A stretch of 35,891 nt of DNA from Planctomycetota bacterium (GTDB lineage: Bacteria > Planctomycetota > UBA1135 > UBA2386): contig JAQCBR010000032.1 in the NCBI GenBank assembly GCA_027621295.1, positions 1 to 35,891 of the forward strand, given 5' to 3'. A model generated the notes under the pieces. The model was not told the DNA's origin. It saw only the letters and a program-made list of their open reading frames with translations, and made no database searches. The translations under genes and the position numbers were made by a program. Position 1 is the stretch's first letter; every line of letters begins with the position of its first letter. Of this stretch, positions 27,818 to 34,449 are shown piece by piece.

Positions 27818-29695
27818 TCAGCGCGGACCGAACCGCTCGACGCGCGGCAGCGACGGCCCGTCCGCATCACGCGCGAACAGCTCCGGATCGAAGCCAGGCG
27901 GCCCCGCCTCACGGAGCTCCGACACCACCTCGGCAGCGCGGGCGCCGGTCGCCGGGATGACGACCTGCAGTCGATCGTCGTCGGTCGAACGCAGGACCGC
28001 GTCGGAGTAGCCGCTGACGCGGCACCAGCCGAGCAGGCCGGCTGCACGATCCGAAGAACGCGCAGCCACCTCGGCCACCACGACACCCTCGGTGACCTCG
28101 GCACCTCGTCCCGTCTCCTGGAACACGCCGCGCACGTCGAGCGTTTCCTGGACGAACGCTCGGATCGATGGCGCCGCGCTCGGGAAGGCCGCGACCGCGG
28201 GGACGTCCTCCAGGTCGAGGAGCTGGACGTTCGGTCGCTCGGGTCCGGCGAGGTTGGAGAGCACGGGACGCGTCGGATGTCCGGACGAGGACACGAGGAG
28301 GACGCGGAGATCCGATCGCGAGGACACGTCCTGTCGGGAGAGCCCGCTCCCGTTGATCTGGACGAGACCGCGGACCACGTCGCCGAGCGCCATCGCCGCG
28401 CGGGCGACCGCGTACGCGCCCTCGCGTTCGCCGATCAGCACGACTCCCCGCTCGCGCACAGGCAGCACTTCGATCAGGAACCGGACTGCGTCCTCCACGG
28501 CGTGCGCCGAGCTCGGGTAGGTCCCGGGCGACTCGAGGACGGCACCGAACCAGGCCGGATCGTCCATCCAAGCGGACAGGATCTGCTCGGCGCCGAACGC
28601 CGCTCCCAGCGATCGGGGCGACATCGGACGCGTCCCGTCCTCGTCCCACGAAGGGGTTGCAGGCACGTGGACGAACAGCGGCAGCGGACCCTGTCGATCC
28701 GTCGTCGGCAGGTCGATCGAGAGCGATCGGACCGCCGACCCATCCTGGACGTCGGCTTCACGCAGCGGGAAGCCCAGGGTCATCCGACCGTGCAGGCCGG
28801 ACAGCGCGGGACGATCCGCCCGCAGGTTCGCGAGGATGCGCTCCGCACCCACGAGGTCGAAGATCGGATTCAGCGACTCCGGTTGCGGCTCGCCCGCGTA
28901 CGGCCCCGCCACCTCCCATACCGAACCCGTGAGGATCGCCTGACTGATCCGGTCCTGGCGACCGGGTGCGATACCCTCGAGGATCCGACGAGCGTTCTCG
29001 GCCTGTCCAGCATCGACGCCGACCACGATCGGCAGCGCGTCGGCCCGACGCTTGTAGCCGCGCAGGATCGAGAACTTCGCCGTATCGGCGACGCCCCTGC
29101 CGCTGTCGCCGTCCGCGGCAGCGAACGAGGTCGCGACGCGGACACGGTAGCTGCCGTCCGGCAGGTCCGAGACGTCGATCGCGCGCGACGCGCGGTAGCG
29201 CAGCAGATCGTCGACCATCGTGTCGCGGTCGATCACTTCCTCACGTACGACCTCTCCCGCAGCATCGACGATCTGCACGTCGAAACGAGCGGCACCGAGG
29301 TCGGGGATGATCCGCGGCGCGTGCATCGTCACGTGGACCTGACCGAAGACGTCGGGATCGACGACCGTCGGCAGCGCGAGGCAGAGGAGCCCGGTCCGCG
29401 CGCGGTAGCCGAGATCCGCCTCGACGCCCTCGGCGAGAGCGAGCAGTCTCGCGATGTCGTCGAAGGGCTGACCCGAGGACCGCTGTGCGGCCTGCGCCGC
29501 GACCGCGGCGCGCCGCGATGCGTCGGCTCCCGAGAGCCGCGACGCGAGCTCCGCACGCAGCTCGAGCAGGCGGCGGTAGGCGTGCCTCTCGATCTTCAGC
29601 GCCTGACCGGGGAGATCACTCGCACCGGCTGCGAGCAGCGTGAGCCCCAGGATGCCAGCCGCGCGGAGCAAGGATGCCGTTCTCGATCTGTTCAT
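27818..29695 (-). CDS. Large secreted protein with possible degenerate alpha/beta-hydrolase domain
   Basis: 625 residues from ATG 29695, with signal peptide LRAAGILGLTLLAAGAS. I do not recognise a family. The N-terminal half is helical then beta-rich (HVTMHAPRIIPDLGAARFDV, VSDLPDGSYRVRVATSF), resembling an Ig-like or beta-sandwich domain. The second half follows an alpha/beta-hydrolase-like order: PLPLFVHVPATPSWDEDGT, AEQILSAWMDDPAWFGAVLE, then GVVLIGEREGAYAVARAA where the G-x-S-x-G elbow would be expected. Here that elbow reads GEREG (422-426), with Arg424 in place of the nucleophile. ATGA overlap with the upstream gene shows translational coupling. The longer frame to 30118 is antisense-like extension inside the neighbour. 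Confidence 0.75.
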   Translation of the reverse strand: MNRSRTASLLRAAGILGLTLLAAGASDLPGQALKIERHAYRRLLELRAELASRLSGADASRRAAVAAQAAQRSSGQPFDDIARLLALAEGVEADLGYRARTGLLCLALPTVVDPDVFGQVHVTMHAPRIIPDLGAARFDVQIVDAAGEVVREEVIDRDTMVDDLLRYRASRAIDVSDLPDGSYRVRVATSFAAADGDSGRGVADTAKFSILRGYKRRADALPIVVGVDAGQAENARRILEGIAPGRQDRISQAILTGSVWEVAGPYAGEPQPESLNPIFDLVGAERILANLRADRPALSGLHGRMTLGFPLREADVQDGSAVRSLSIDLPTTDRQGPLPLFVHVPATPSWDEDGTRPMSPRSLGAAFGAEQILSAWMDDPAWFGAVLESPGTYPSSAHAVEDAVRFLIEVLPVRERGVVLIGEREGAYAVARAAMALGDVVRGLVQINGSGLSRQDVSSRSDLRVLLVSSSGHPTRPVLSNLAGPERPNVQLLDLEDVPAVAAFPSAAPSIRAFVQETLDVRGVFQETGRGAEVTEGVVVAEVAARSSDRAAGLLGWCRVSGYSDAVLRSTDDDRLQVVIPATGARAAEVVSELREAGPPGFDPELFARDADGPSLPRVERFGPR

Positions 29696-30873
29696 CGGAG
29701 GGGGTAGGTCGCCTTCACCCAGGCAGTGAACCGCTCGTCGAACTGCAGGGGTCCGAAGCCGTAGATAGCCTGCAGCGCATCTCGGGTCACACCGCCCGCC
29801 TTGACGCGACGCACGAGGTCCGCGAAGCGTGGGCCGCCGTGCTCCTGGATCAAGAAGTCGACCCACGCGTAGGCGTGGGCGTGCGCCTCGAGATCCAGCT
29901 GGTCGCTGTTCTTCTCGTAGAGCTCGGTGAAACGGCGCAGCTGACCGGTCTCCGCGAGCTGCCGGATCCCCACCTTCCATCGCCCGCCCTTCCAGTTGGC
30001 GCCCGGCGCGACCCCGACCTCTTCGTAGCAGAAGTTCGCGCAGCGACCGTCGACCTCGATCTCGAAGAAGTGGGCGACGCCCTCGTCGATCCAGCCGTGG
30101 CCGCGGTTGCCGATCCACTGCGTGGGGACGAAGCTCGACAGCAGCAGGTGCGTGACGTTGTGCCGGATCGCACGGTGCACGTCGACGTCGTCGCGCAGCG
30201 TCTTCGGGTCGTGCCAGACCGAGTAGGCGAGGAACGACCCCATCATCTTCACGCCCGTGCCCTGACTGCCGATTCCCGTCAGCCGGGGCGCCAGCTCGCG
30301 CTGGTCGCGCGCGTCCTCGAACATGTGGACCCCGAGCCGCGGCGACACGTCGTCGGCCGGCGCCGGGAAGTCCGCTCCCCCGAGTTCGAAGACCTCGACG
30401 AACCGTCGGTGGAGGTCCTCGATCCGGGCGCCGTAGAGATGCATCAGCCGGTGGGAATCGAGCTTCCGGCGGTCGACCGTCATCGGCGCGAACGAGAACG
30501 AGAGATCACAGTGCTCGGTCGCGAGGAACAGGATCTCGTCGGGTTCGACCGCATGGGAGCCGACCTCCTGCCGCCGCTCGATGGCGAACCGCGCGGCCAG
30601 CTCCGCGCGGCGCCGCAGCCCCTCCTCCGCGAGCGGGTTACGGCACGACTTGCAGTCGACGCCGAGTGCGCCGGCACAGCGCCGACACGCCTGGGCGACG
30701 CTGCACGCGCGCACCGCGCTCTCGAGATCAGCGAGGTCACGCTTGTGTTCGGAGCACTCCCTCTCGCCGCGCGAGCCGCACTCCTTGCAGGACGGCGCGG
30801 ACGGCTCGGACTCCTGGGCACGAAGGCCCAGGGAAGCCAGGACGAGGACTGCGGGGACCAGATGGCGGAGCAT
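29692..30873 (-). CDS. Secreted gluzincin (peptidase MA / DUF1570)-like protein, catalytic Glu missing
   Basis: 393 residues from ATG 30873 with signal peptide (LVPAVLVLASLGLRAQ). Residues 29-77 hold eight cysteines in CxxC-type pairs (SCKECG, CRRC, DCKSC), resembling a DnaJ-like CxxCxGxG zinc region. The peptidase-like core has the site AIRHNVTHLLL at about 235-246, where HExxH is expected. Asn239 replaces the catalytic Glu while both zinc His (238, 242) remain, and WIDEGVAHFFE supplies the usual third ligand Glu264. It probably binds zinc without cleaving, or uses another residue. First gene of an operon with the 27818 gene (ATGA overlap). No Shine-Dalgarno is seen for this ATG; GTG at 30888 is in frame. 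Confidence 0.82.
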   Translation of the reverse strand: MLRHLVPAVLVLASLGLRAQESEPSAPSCKECGSRGERECSEHKRDLADLESAVRACSVAQACRRCAGALGVDCKSCRNPLAEEGLRRRAELAARFAIERRQEVGSHAVEPDEILFLATEHCDLSFSFAPMTVDRRKLDSHRLMHLYGARIEDLHRRFVEVFELGGADFPAPADDVSPRLGVHMFEDARDQRELAPRLTGIGSQGTGVKMMGSFLAYSVWHDPKTLRDDVDVHRAIRHNVTHLLLSSFVPTQWIGNRGHGWIDEGVAHFFEIEVDGRCANFCYEEVGVAPGANWKGGRWKVGIRQLAETGQLRRFTELYEKNSDQLDLEAHAHAYAWVDFLIQEHGGPRFADLVRRVKAGGVTRDALQAIYGFGPLQFDERFTAWVKATYPLR

Positions 30874-30956
30874 GGGGATGGATCGCACGCGACGACGGGT
30901 CCGGGGAGGCGCCGGCCAGACTACCCCATGGACCGCATGACGAGACTCCAGCACCC

Positions 30957-31715
30957 CTACTCGACGCCGAGCTGCTTGTGCGTCTGCGGGATCACGCGGA
31001 AGCGGAAGCCGCGCCCAGCGGCCGCCGCACACCAGTGCGCCAGCTCCGCGTGCGGGAGCGCCTCGACGATGCCGCCCATCGGCGTGACCGGCTGCAGCAC
31101 GAGCAGGATGCGGTCCGCGAACGGCGAGAGGTCGTCCAGGGTCTGCGTGATGACTTCGCGCGCGACGCCGGACACGAGGACGATCTTGACGTCGATCGAC
31201 AGGTCCGCGCGCTCGACCGCCACCCGCAGGCAGGCGACGTGCGCGGGCCGCGGATCGCCGTCCTCGAGGGTGCCGGGAAGCTTGTAGTCGGCGCTCAGGT
31301 GCGACAGCACGGGCAGCACGCGACGCAGCGCATCGGGGTCGAGCGCCGCGGTCTCCAGGTGGATGCGTGTCCGTCCACCCCAAGCCTCACCGAGCGCGAC
31401 GATGAAGTCGGGGAACACGAGCGGCTCGCCGCCGGTCACCGACACGCGGAGCGGCTGCCCCGCAGCGTGGAACGGCGAGCGGCCGGCCACTTCCTCGACG
31501 ACGGCGGCCGCGCTCGCCGCCGTGACCGGGTTGGACTCGGGGTCCGCTCCCTCCACGCGGAACGTAGAACCCGCCCGGTAGCTGTGCGGCGTGTCGCAGT
31601 AGCGGCAGCGGATCGGACAGGTCGCGACGCGGAGGAACGCCATCGGCTCGCCGACGAAGCGCCCCTCCCCCTGGATCGAGTGGAAGACCTCGATCAGCGC
31701 CGCGCGCGCGCTCAA
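30957..31715 (-). CDS. queE: 7-carboxy-7-deazaguanine synthase (radical SAM)
   Basis: 252 residues from TTG 31715. It converts 6-carboxy-tetrahydropterin to 7-carboxy-7-deazaguanine, the step before preQ0 in queuosine synthesis. Seen: EVFHSIQGEGRFVGEP, the iron-sulfur motif TCPIRCRYCDTPHSY with C33, C37 and C40 (CxxxCxxC), SVTGGEPLVFPDF, HLETAALDPDAL, LSHLSADYKLPGTL, VLQPVTPMGGIVEALP and FRVIPQTHKQLGVE at the end. The start is unusual: TTG whose last two bases overlap the aminotransferase stop (TTGA). No ATG or GTG precedes the conserved N-terminus. QueC, QueD and QueF genes are not in the window. Confidence 0.94.
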   Translation of the reverse strand: MSARAALIEVFHSIQGEGRFVGEPMAFLRVATCPIRCRYCDTPHSYRAGSTFRVEGADPESNPVTAASAAAVVEEVAGRSPFHAAGQPLRVSVTGGEPLVFPDFIVALGEAWGGRTRIHLETAALDPDALRRVLPVLSHLSADYKLPGTLEDGDPRPAHVACLRVAVERADLSIDVKIVLVSGVAREVITQTLDDLSPFADRILLVLQPVTPMGGIVEALPHAELAHWCAAAAGRGFRFRVIPQTHKQLGVE

Positions 31716-32830
31716 GTGAACTGCTCCGCGAGCCGGTTGAGCACCGAGATGCCGCGTCCGAGATCCTCGTCGGAGACCGCGAACGAAAGGCGGAAGTGCG
31801 TGTCCCGCCGCGAGAAGCCGCTGCCGGGCACGAGGATCAGCTGTTCGGCGAGCGCAGCCTCGACGAAATCCTTGCCGGTCGCGCGGCCCGGCAGTCCGGG
31901 GAACGCGTAGAACGCGCCGCCCGGCGGCGTCAGGCGGAACGCAGGATCGAGTTCCGCGACGAGCCGATCGCGCTTGGCGCGGTAGTCGCGGACGTGCTCG
32001 CTCATGTCCAGGCCGAACGCGACCTCGGCCACCGCCACCTGGAACGGCGCGGGCGCGCAGACGAAGCTGAACTGCTGCAGAGTCTGCATCCGATCGAGGA
32101 TCGCGGCCGGCCCGGTCGCGTAGCCCATGCGCCAGCCCGGGATGCCGTAGGTCTTGCTGAAGCCGCCGAGCTGGATCACGCGGTCGTACGCGCCGAGCGG
32201 GGACGGGAGACTGCCGTCGAAGACGAACGCGTCGTAGATCTCGTCCGCGACCACGAACGCACCGACACGCTCGGCGGCGCGCACCAACGCGTCGACCGCC
32301 GCCTGGGAGAGGACGCCGCCCGTCGGGTTGGACGGCGAGTTCATGAACACGATCTTGGTCCGTTCGTCGACCAGCTCGTCGATCTGTGCAGGGTCCGGCT
32401 GCCAGTGCGGGTAGAGGTCGTAGTAGCGCACCTCGGCCCCGCAGAGCTCCGCGAGGACCCGATACATCATGAAGTTGGGGTCCGGCAGCAGGATCACGTC
32501 GCCCGGGTCGAGCAGGGCGAGGAACGACAGCATCAGACCGCCGGACACGCCCGAGGTGACGAAGCAGGCGTCCGGACGGTGGCCGGAGCGCTCGACGAGG
32601 GCGGCGAGGATGCGCTCGTTGAGCTCCGGCAGCCCCTGCGTGACCGTGTAGCGGTTCGCTCCCCCGCGCATCGCGCGGCACGCGGCCTCGATGAGTTCGG
32701 GCGGCGGGTCGTAGTGGGCCTGCCCGATCGACATGTTGATCGGGTCGTCCATCGTCGCGATCAGCTCGAACGCACGGCGGATGCCGCTCGGCTGCAGATC
32801 GCGGACGCGTGCGGCGAGTCGATCCTTCAT
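31712..32830 (-). CDS. PLP-dependent class I/II aminotransferase
   Basis: 372 residues from ATG 32830 behind a strong ribosome-binding site (AGGAGG, 6 bases). It transfers amino groups between amino acids and 2-oxo acids in the cytoplasm. Seen: INMSIGQAHYDPPPELIEAA, FVTSGVSGGLMLSFLALLDP, LPDPNFMMY, KIVFMNSPSNPTGG (substrate loop), VVADEIYDAFVF, the PLP-lysine block GGFSKTYGIPGWRMGY (Lys226) and FRLSFAVSDEDL near the end. Closest families are aspartate/alanine/aromatic aminotransferases; the substrate cannot be fixed. Longer frames upstream lack family pattern. It is first in a two-gene operon with queE, which overlaps by 4 bp. Confidence 0.93.
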   Translation of the reverse strand: MKDRLAARVRDLQPSGIRRAFELIATMDDPINMSIGQAHYDPPPELIEAACRAMRGGANRYTVTQGLPELNERILAALVERSGHRPDACFVTSGVSGGLMLSFLALLDPGDVILLPDPNFMMYRVLAELCGAEVRYYDLYPHWQPDPAQIDELVDERTKIVFMNSPSNPTGGVLSQAAVDALVRAAERVGAFVVADEIYDAFVFDGSLPSPLGAYDRVIQLGGFSKTYGIPGWRMGYATGPAAILDRMQTLQQFSFVCAPAPFQVAVAEVAFGLDMSEHVRDYRAKRDRLVAELDPAFRLTPPGGAFYAFPGLPGRATGKDFVEAALAEQLILVPGSGFSRRDTHFRLSFAVSDEDLGRGISVLNRLAEQFT

Positions 32831-33190
32831 GTGAATCCTCCTGTCCCGACCCGCGGTCTCCGGCTCGGGAGACGCGCAGGCTGCTGTGTGTCTGGGGCCA
32901 TGCCGCCGCATCGCGCGGCGAGCGACCCATGTTCGCGAATCACCGGCACACGGTGGGTCGATCTTCGACCCAGGCTGCGGCGCGGATCTCGACCAGGAGC
33001 GGTCGACGCGCCACCGAGTTTCGCCGTGACGAAGGCTGGGCACCGGAGCGCTGCGTGGGCAGAACAGCTCGCCCCGAAACGCAGCGCGGGAACGACCGGT
33101 CTTGCCGTCGTTCCCGCTGAAGCGTCACCGAGCCCGGCGAACCGTGCTCGGTCACGTCTCGTCCCCGGAGCCAGCTCCGGGGAACCCGAC
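32831..33190. other. Hairpin-rich 360-bp stretch with no credible gene
   Basis: Short ORFs on both strands here look like composition artefacts. Hairpins seen: GTCTCC-GGCTCG-GGAGAC (32856-32873), CACCG-GCACA-CGGTG (32941-32955), GGGTCGA-TCT-TCGACCC (32955-32971), GCGGGAACGAC / GTCGTTCCCGC with a 10-base loop (33086-33117), ACCGAGC / GCTCGGT (about 33126-33152), and TCCCCGGAG-CCAG-CTCCGGGGA (33162-33183). The last probably terminates the small basic protein gene; the first three lie in the possible leader of the aminotransferase-queE operon. Confidence 0.6.
33162..33183 (-). terminator. Hairpin terminator after the small basic protein gene
   Basis: Perfect 9-bp stem with a CCAG loop, about 7 bp downstream of the leftward stop codon at 33191. 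No U tract follows. Confidence 0.6.
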
Positions 33191-33427
33191 TCACTTCTTC
33201 TTGCCCTTCTCGTCCTTGCCGGCCTCGCGCGCCGCAGCCATCTCGGCCTTGAGCTGCTTCTTGCTCTTGACCTTGAACTGCGTGCGGACCTTCGGGAGTC
33301 CGATCACCGAGTCCCCGTCCGTCCAGCGCCCTTCGCGCTTGAGAACGGCGAGACGCTCGACGCGGGACCAGACATTGCGCTGGCCGCGCATGTTGCCGGA
33401 GATCTTCAGGCTGGAGTGGATCGACAT
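33191..33427 (-). CDS. PVC small basic protein (TIGR04137-like)
   Basis: 78 residues, basic. The N-terminus MSIHSSLKISGNMRGQRNVW, followed by SRVERLAVLKREGRW and DSVIGLPKVRTQFKVKSKKQ, fits a small basic protein family restricted to Planctomycetes, Verrucomicrobia and Chlamydiae. The function is not known to me; its size, charge and conservation suggest binding to RNA or ribosomes, which is inference. The C-terminal tail is very Lys-rich (KDEKGKKK). It follows the SPOR-like gene by 37 bp on the same strand and is followed by a terminator hairpin. It is the best taxonomic marker in the window. Confidence 0.88.
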   Translation of the reverse strand: MSIHSSLKISGNMRGQRNVWSRVERLAVLKREGRWTDGDSVIGLPKVRTQFKVKSKKQLKAEMAAAREAGKDEKGKKK

Positions 33428-33464
33428 CGGAGGAGGTGTGGGAGGGACGCCGGCGAGCCGACGC

Positions 33465-34295
33465 TCAGGACTTCTTGCGTGCGAGCGCCGACAGGTCGTT
33501 CGGAGACCGCATCGAACCGACCTTTTCGGCCAGTTCCCCGCCGAACGGCGAGAAGTCCAGGCCCTGGAGCAGTTCGAGGTCGCGCGCGGCGCGCTCGTTC
33601 GAGGTGTAGGAGATCACCGCGAAGAAGTAGGAGCCGCTGTCGTGCGGGAGGTAGCGGATCCGGGTGTCCGGGAGACCTTTCTCGCGGAGCCAGACCGCCA
33701 GCCGACGCGCCTTCTGGAGCGACAGCCCGTCTTCGAGGGCCGGGTAGGCTATCAGGAAGAAGCCGAGATCCGAGAGGATTTTCTCCTCTTCGACCTTGCC
33801 GGCCCGGGTCACCGCGTCGGCATCGGGCAGTTCCTGCCAGGTCACCGGCTTCACCACGGCGCCCGGAGCCCGATCGCCCGGAGCCCGATCGCCCGAAGCC
33901 CGATCGCCAGGGGACCGATCTCCAGGCGCCGGAGACCCGACCGCGCTGGCGACGACGTCCCGGCGGAGCCCGGCGGTGCCTTCCGGTCCTGCGGCTTCGA
34001 CCGTGGTGACGCGGCCGACGACGAAGCCGAGCAGCAGGGCGACCGCGGCGACGGCAGCCAACGTCATGCCGGCGGGAGCGCGCGGGGCGGGCTCCGGCTC
34101 CGGCCCACGGAACCACGCGCGCAGGGCCTGGAGGCCGGTCGGCGCAGCGTTCTTCGAGGACCCGCGGCCCTTGTCCGCGCCGCGCCCGCTCGTGCGCTCG
34201 GCGCCGCTGCGGCGGGCTGCGGGGCGGGACGGAGAGCGGCTGCCGCCCTGTCGTTCCCGGAGAATCTCGAAAAGGTCACGGCCCTTCTTGGCCAT
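33465..34295 (-). CDS. Membrane protein with SPOR-like C-terminus and GDRxP repeats
   Basis: 276 residues from ATG 34295, which has GGGAGG about 5 bases upstream; an upstream extension to 34391 is rejected. The N-terminus is basic and low-complexity (MAKKGRDLFEILRERQ, then Ser/Arg/Ala-rich). One transmembrane segment lies at about 76-95 (MTLAAVAAVALLLGFVVG). Then come short GDRxP-type repeats (122-146) encoded by a 15-bp tandem repeat. The C-terminal domain (about 170-255) has the alternating pattern of SPOR-like sugar-binding domains (LGFFLIAYPALEDGLSLQ, IRYLPHDSGSYFFAVISYTS). It probably sits in the inner membrane with the C-terminus outside. The SPOR call is tentative, since only general pattern similarity is seen. 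Confidence 0.7.
   Translation of the reverse strand: MAKKGRDLFEILRERQGGSRSPSRPAARRSGAERTSGRGADKGRGSSKNAAPTGLQALRAWFRGPEPEPAPRAPAGMTLAAVAAVALLLGFVVGRVTTVEAAGPEGTAGLRRDVVASAVGSPAPGDRSPGDRASGDRAPGDRAPGAVVKPVTWQELPDADAVTRAGKVEEEKILSDLGFFLIAYPALEDGLSLQKARRLAVWLREKGLPDTRIRYLPHDSGSYFFAVISYTSNERAARDLELLQGLDFSPFGGELAEKVGSMRSPNDLSALARKKS
33861..33920. repeat. 15-bp tandem repeat inside the SPOR-like gene
   Basis: Four units of 15 bp (GCCCGGAGCCCGATC and variants) at 33861, 33876, 33891 and 33906; the last has decayed. They encode the GDRxP/GDRAS repeats on the minus strand and preserve frame. Confidence 0.85.
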
Positions 34296-34449
34296 CGCTG
34301 CCTCCCTGCTGTTGGACGCCTGGAGCCGTGCCTGCTCCCGACGCCTGCCGCTGATTCCACCGCGCTGACCCTGCAGCGCCGATGCCGTCACGCGGGGCCT
34401 GACGAGGGCCGTCGCGCGGCGCGGACGCTAACCGACGCCCTGGCCGCCA

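Noticed and set aside
32831..32980. preQ1 riboswitch ahead of the queE operon
   Set aside because: The expected preQ1 aptamer pattern (short stem with A-rich tail) is not seen, and this QueE step is before preQ1.
32809..33194. Short Arg/Ser-rich frames on both strands in the hairpin-rich gap
   Set aside because: Composition typical of random high-GC frames; no domain, no ribosome-binding site, and they cross the hairpins.
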